Position numbers and translations under genes: made by a program | From: Clostridium sp. 'White wine YQ' | Lineage (GTDB): Bacteria; Bacillota; Clostridia; Clostridiales; Clostridiaceae | Length of the DNA stretch: 64,000 nt | Reading direction: 5' to 3' | Assembly: GCF_028728205.1 (NCBI RefSeq) | Contig: NZ_JAQYUU010000003.1 | Coordinates: 248,001 to 312,000 of the forward strand | Notes under the pieces: generated by a model | What the model saw: only the letters and a program-made list of their open reading frames with translations | What the model was told of the DNA's origin: nothing | Database searches by the model: none | Shown here: positions 61,238-64,000 of the stretch, one piece after another | How positions within the stretch are numbered: position 1 is the first letter of the stretch | Layout: each line of letters starts with the position of its first letter

Positions 61238-63253
61238 TTAAATATTAAACTTATCTATAGCTTCTTCTAATTTCTTTGCTAAAGAACTTAAACTATTTGT
61301 ATTTGCTTCAATTTCTTCCATAGCACTTAGTTGTTCTTCAGTTGATGCAGCTACTTCTTGAGTTGATGCAGCTGATTCTTCTGATGCAGCAGCTATATTT
61401 GTAATTACATTTACAATTTCATCTTTCCTGCTGTCCATTATATGGCCATATCTATCAATTTCATTCATTTTAGAACTTAATTCTTGTATTAAGCCTGAGA
61501 TCTTTTTAAATAATTCTCCAGTTTCCTGTACAGCTTCATTTTGCTCATTTACAACTTTTTCTGCAAATCTCATCATATCTACTGCAGTTTTAGCTTGTTT
61601 CTGAACCTCATAAATTAATGCACTTATCTCATTAGCTGATTCTGAAGATTGCTCTGATAATGTTCTAACTTCATCAGCTACTACTGCAAAGCCTTTACCT
61701 GCTTCACCAGCTCTTGCTGCTTCTATTGCTGCATTTAATGCTAGGAGATTTGTTTGTTCTGCTATTTGTCCTATTGCCTCAATAATAGCTCCTATCTTAT
61801 TAGCACTATCATTTACGTCATCGATAGTAGCGCTAACCTCCTTAGTCGCCTTATTATTTTCTTTTGTCTTTTCCATTAACACATTTACAGCTTCTAAGCC
61901 TTTGTCACTTGTTGTTTGCGCATTTACAGAAATATTTTTCATTTCAGAAGTTGCAGTACCTACAAGCTCGATATTTTCTGCTAATTCATTCACTTTAGCT
62001 GCTCCGCTTTCAGTTTGTCTTGCTTGATCTTCTGCTGTTTTAGATATTTCTTCTACCGCATTTGCAACTTCATCAGTAGCTGTAGCCACTTGAGTCGCAG
62101 TATTAGACAATGCATCTGATGAGCTAACTATAACATCATTAGAATCCTTAATTTCTTTAATTAATCCGCTAATGCTATCAACCATTTCATTAAAGCCATT
62201 AGCTATTTGACCAAATTCATCATTTCTATCTAATATCTTTCCATCTATAGGTGCATCCTTTAAATTTCCACCAGCAGCTAAGCTAATTTTCTTTTTAATA
62301 TTAACTAATGGGTTTGTTATATATTGAGCTAATTTATATGATACATATACTGCCAATAATAATATGAAAAATACTATTGATACTATTGTCCATATTAATG
62401 AAGTAACCCCTTTATTAGCTGCAGAAGAATCCATTTCTACTACAAGCCCCCAGTTTGCTATTTCAATTGGTTCATATGCTGCTAGAACTTTCGTTCCATT
62501 ATTATCATACTCAACAGTTCCTTGTTGTTTTTTAATAACATTTTGAACTGGTAATAACTTTGAATAGTCAGAAGTTTTTTCTACTAAACTTTTATCTTTA
62601 TGTGCAATAACTTTCCCTGTTTTATCTACTATGAACGCCTGTCCATCATGTCCTTTCATTGCATCTGTAACAATATCACTAAATTTATCAAGACTCATAT
62701 TTGCATTCAATACACCAATAACTTTATTATCTTTTTTTACAGGTGCATAGCAAACAACTATTGGCTTATTAGTTGATTTTGAAATTAATACATCTGAAAA
62801 ACCAGATTGACCATTCATTCCAGCTTTAAAGTAATCTCTATCAGATCTATCTCCTAATTTATCCTTACCTAAGGAATTATACACTTGCATCCCGTTAGGA
62901 CCAACAATTCCTGCATCTGAGAATATCGGATTTTCTTTAAGCAGTTCTTTCACATAAGCATCAGCTTTATCAAAATCCATGGATTGTACACTCTCAGAAC
63001 TTGCAACAATATTTACAACACCTAGTGCCTTTTCTAGTGCGGCATTACTCTGCCCAATTATTAAATCAGCATTCATTAATTGAGTATCAGAAACATTACT
63101 TTTAACTTGCATAACATTTTTCACACCTAAATATCCATTAGATGCTACAAGTGGTATCAATGTTAATGCAATTATTAATAAAGTAACTTTAAGCCTAAAG
63201 CTTTGTTCTTTAACATTTACATTCATGTTGATTTTTAGCTTTTTTCCTTCCAT
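61238..63253 (-). CDS. Methyl-accepting chemotaxis protein (dCache type)
   Basis: The protein (about 671 aa) has membrane helix 1 (about 20-40), an extracellular dCache sensor (about 45-280, with [22 protein letters not shown] and [11 protein letters not shown]), helix 2 (about 285-308), HAMP and a signalling domain with the tip [20 protein letters not shown]. The C-terminus carries a typical methylation helix. The GGGGGT site supports the ATG at 63253 rather than the GTG at 63268. A SigD-type promoter lies upstream. Confidence 0.95.
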   Translation of the reverse strand: MEGKKLKINMNVNVKEQSFRLKVTLLIIALTLIPLVASNGYLGVKNVMQVKSNVSDTQLMNADLIIGQSNAALEKALGVVNIVASSESVQSMDFDKADAYVKELLKENPIFSDAGIVGPNGMQVYNSLGKDKLGDRSDRDYFKAGMNGQSGFSDVLISKSTNKPIVVCYAPVKKDNKVIGVLNANMSLDKFSDIVTDAMKGHDGQAFIVDKTGKVIAHKDKSLVEKTSDYSKLLPVQNVIKKQQGTVEYDNNGTKVLAAYEPIEIANWGLVVEMDSSAANKGVTSLIWTIVSIVFFILLLAVYVSYKLAQYITNPLVNIKKKISLAAGGNLKDAPIDGKILDRNDEFGQIANGFNEMVDSISGLIKEIKDSNDVIVSSSDALSNTATQVATATDEVANAVEEISKTAEDQARQTESGAAKVNELAENIELVGTATSEMKNISVNAQTTSDKGLEAVNVLMEKTKENNKATKEVSATIDDVNDSANKIGAIIEAIGQIAEQTNLLALNAAIEAARAGEAGKGFAVVADEVRTLSEQSSESANEISALIYEVQKQAKTAVDMMRFAEKVVNEQNEAVQETGELFKKISGLIQELSSKMNEIDRYGHIMDSRKDEIVNVITNIAAASEESAASTQEVAASTEEQLSAMEEIEANTNSLSSLAKKLEEAIDKFNI

Positions 63254-63299
63254 GAATCTTACCCCCACATAATTATTGTTAAACTTTTGTCTAATATTT

Positions 63300-63326
63300 T
63301 TTTCGACAAAAATTCTGCTTTCTTTA
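63300..63326 (-). promoter_or_regulatory. SigD (flagellar) promoter of the chemoreceptor
   Basis: On the minus strand TAAA (63326-63323), exactly 15 bases, then GTCGAAAA (63307-63300) fits the SigD consensus TAAA-N15-GCCGATAA with two mismatches. Confidence 0.65.
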
Positions 63327-63603
63327 CATATTCCTACAAATATATGTAAATAATATTATTTCCCTTATTAAATTATCAATTTGAAAATTACACCCTTTAA
63401 CTAATATATTTTTTTAATTTCAACTGTTAAACCTAGAATTCTTATAGGTTTACGGTTATTTTACAACCCTTTTATATTGCATTTTATAAATATTTTATTA
63501 TTAGTTTAGAAATATTTAATAATTGCTTTAAATATCATTTATACTTACCTCTTACAATATAACTATGGTTTTAAAACAGAAAAATTTTGGAGGTTTTTAT
63601 TAT
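63327..63603. other. Divergent intergenic region, chemoreceptor / efflux gene
   Basis: Very AT-rich. A TATAAC at 63558-63563 may be the -10 of the plus-strand gene. An imperfect inverted repeat AACCTA...TAGGTT lies near 63428-63452. Nothing else was recognised. Confidence 0.4.
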
Positions 63604-64000
63604 ATGAAAAAGAAATTAATTACTTGGATTATCATTGTAGTTGTTGTTGGTGGAATAATAACTGTTGGTACCTTAGGAAGAAAAAATAAGAATAATTTAG
63701 TAAGTGTAAAAACATCAACAGCCTCTCAAGGAGAAATTAAGGCTTATCTTTCAACTACAGCTACTATAAAATCAAAGAATAGTAAAGATTATTTTCCTAT
63801 TCAAGGACAAGTTAAGAAAGTAAATGTAAAAGTAGGTGACTCCGTTACAAAGGGACAAGTTTTAGCTGAGTTTGATGTGGCTGACCCAAATGCAGCCGTT
63901 AAACAAGCACAATTAGCATATGATAATGCTGTACTTACTAAACAAAACCAAATAAATAGCAATAATGATGCTAAGAACAGCATTGCAGATATTGATAACC
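63604..64000 (+). CDS. Membrane-fusion (HlyD/MacA-like) efflux protein, partial
   Basis: The frame starts at ATG 63604 after GGAGG and is open at the right window edge. It has an N-terminal membrane anchor (about 5-23), then the biotinyl-lipoyl-like strand region (GQVKKVNVKVGDSVTKGQVLAEFD) and the beginning of a coiled coil. It would link an ABC exporter of the MacB type (expected downstream, outside the window) to the outside. Confidence 0.88.
   Translation, partial: MKKKLITWIIIVVVVGGIITVGTLGRKNKNNLVSVKTSTASQGEIKAYLSTTATIKSKNSKDYFPIQGQVKKVNVKVGDSVTKGQVLAEFDVADPNAAVKQAQLAYDNAVLTKQNQINSNNDAKNSIADIDN

Noticed and set aside
1-64000. CRISPR arrays, prophage, toxin-antitoxin pairs and integrative elements
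   Set aside because: No regular spaced repeats, phage structural genes, integrase or paired small toxin genes were recognised anywhere in the window.

Overview
The window looks like a chromosome segment of a low-GC Gram-positive anaerobe of the Clostridium type. The DNA is very AT-rich, ribosome binding sites are strong GGAGG-type, TTG and GTG starts are common, and the gene set is clostridial: SigI/RsgI, a DUF4342 protein, a T-box leader on tyrS, a preQ1 riboswitch on the queuosine operon, and a PII/AmtB pair. I do not assign a species. Most genes lie on the minus strand in short operons separated by clear rho-independent terminators. No rRNA, tRNA or CRISPR array was seen.

Layout. 1-11 kb: three membrane-anchored metallophosphoesterases (one cut by the window edge), a heterodimeric ABC exporter with one degenerate ATP site, an OmpR-type two-component system, a DUF4342 protein and a coiled-coil protein. 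11-18.6 kb: an ECF-transporter S component with a class V aminotransferase, a MATE exporter, the SigI/RsgI pair, an MFS exporter and an aromatic-acid-exporter-like protein. Two copies of a dispersed palindromic repeat lie here. 18.7-27.7 kb: an alpha-glucoside cluster with beta-phosphoglucomutase, a PucR-type regulator, a GH31 alpha-glucosidase, a divergent GH65 maltose phosphorylase, a LacI regulator and an MsmX-type sugar ATPase. Together these would turn maltose into glucose and beta-glucose-1-phosphate and then glucose-6-phosphate. 27.8-32 kb: a chemoreceptor, a PII protein and the ammonium channel AmtB.

32-41 kb is the most unusual part. A DUF116 cysteine-rich protein is divergent from a class I isoprenoid-synthase-like protein. 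Next comes a two-gene rib operon in which the RibD deaminase site and the RibB (DHBP synthase) site have both been lost, while the GTP cyclohydrolase II and reductase halves look intact. A perfect Fur-box-like palindrome sits just upstream of its promoter. Then comes an ABC-F protein with a long leader that holds a 38-codon upstream ORF and four hairpins, as expected for antibiotic-sensing attenuation. A YhhN-like membrane protein and an O2-dependent type fatty acid desaturase (with a Fur-like site) close the region.

41-53 kb: a 26-bp-arm perfect palindrome related to transposon ends, an ABC-2 exporter with a NarL-type two-component system, a ddl-mocR pair, tyrS with its T-box, a D-2-hydroxyacid dehydrogenase and an MFS transporter. 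53-58 kb: an ECF sigma factor with a DUF4179 partner, a Crp-type regulator divergent from a pair of small YdcZ transporters, and an IS1595-like element whose transposase seems to lack its catalytic acids. 57.8-61.2 kb: the queuosine precursor operon queD-queE-folE-queC-queF behind a preQ1-I riboswitch. 61.2-64 kb: a chemoreceptor with a SigD-type promoter, and the start of a membrane-fusion efflux protein.
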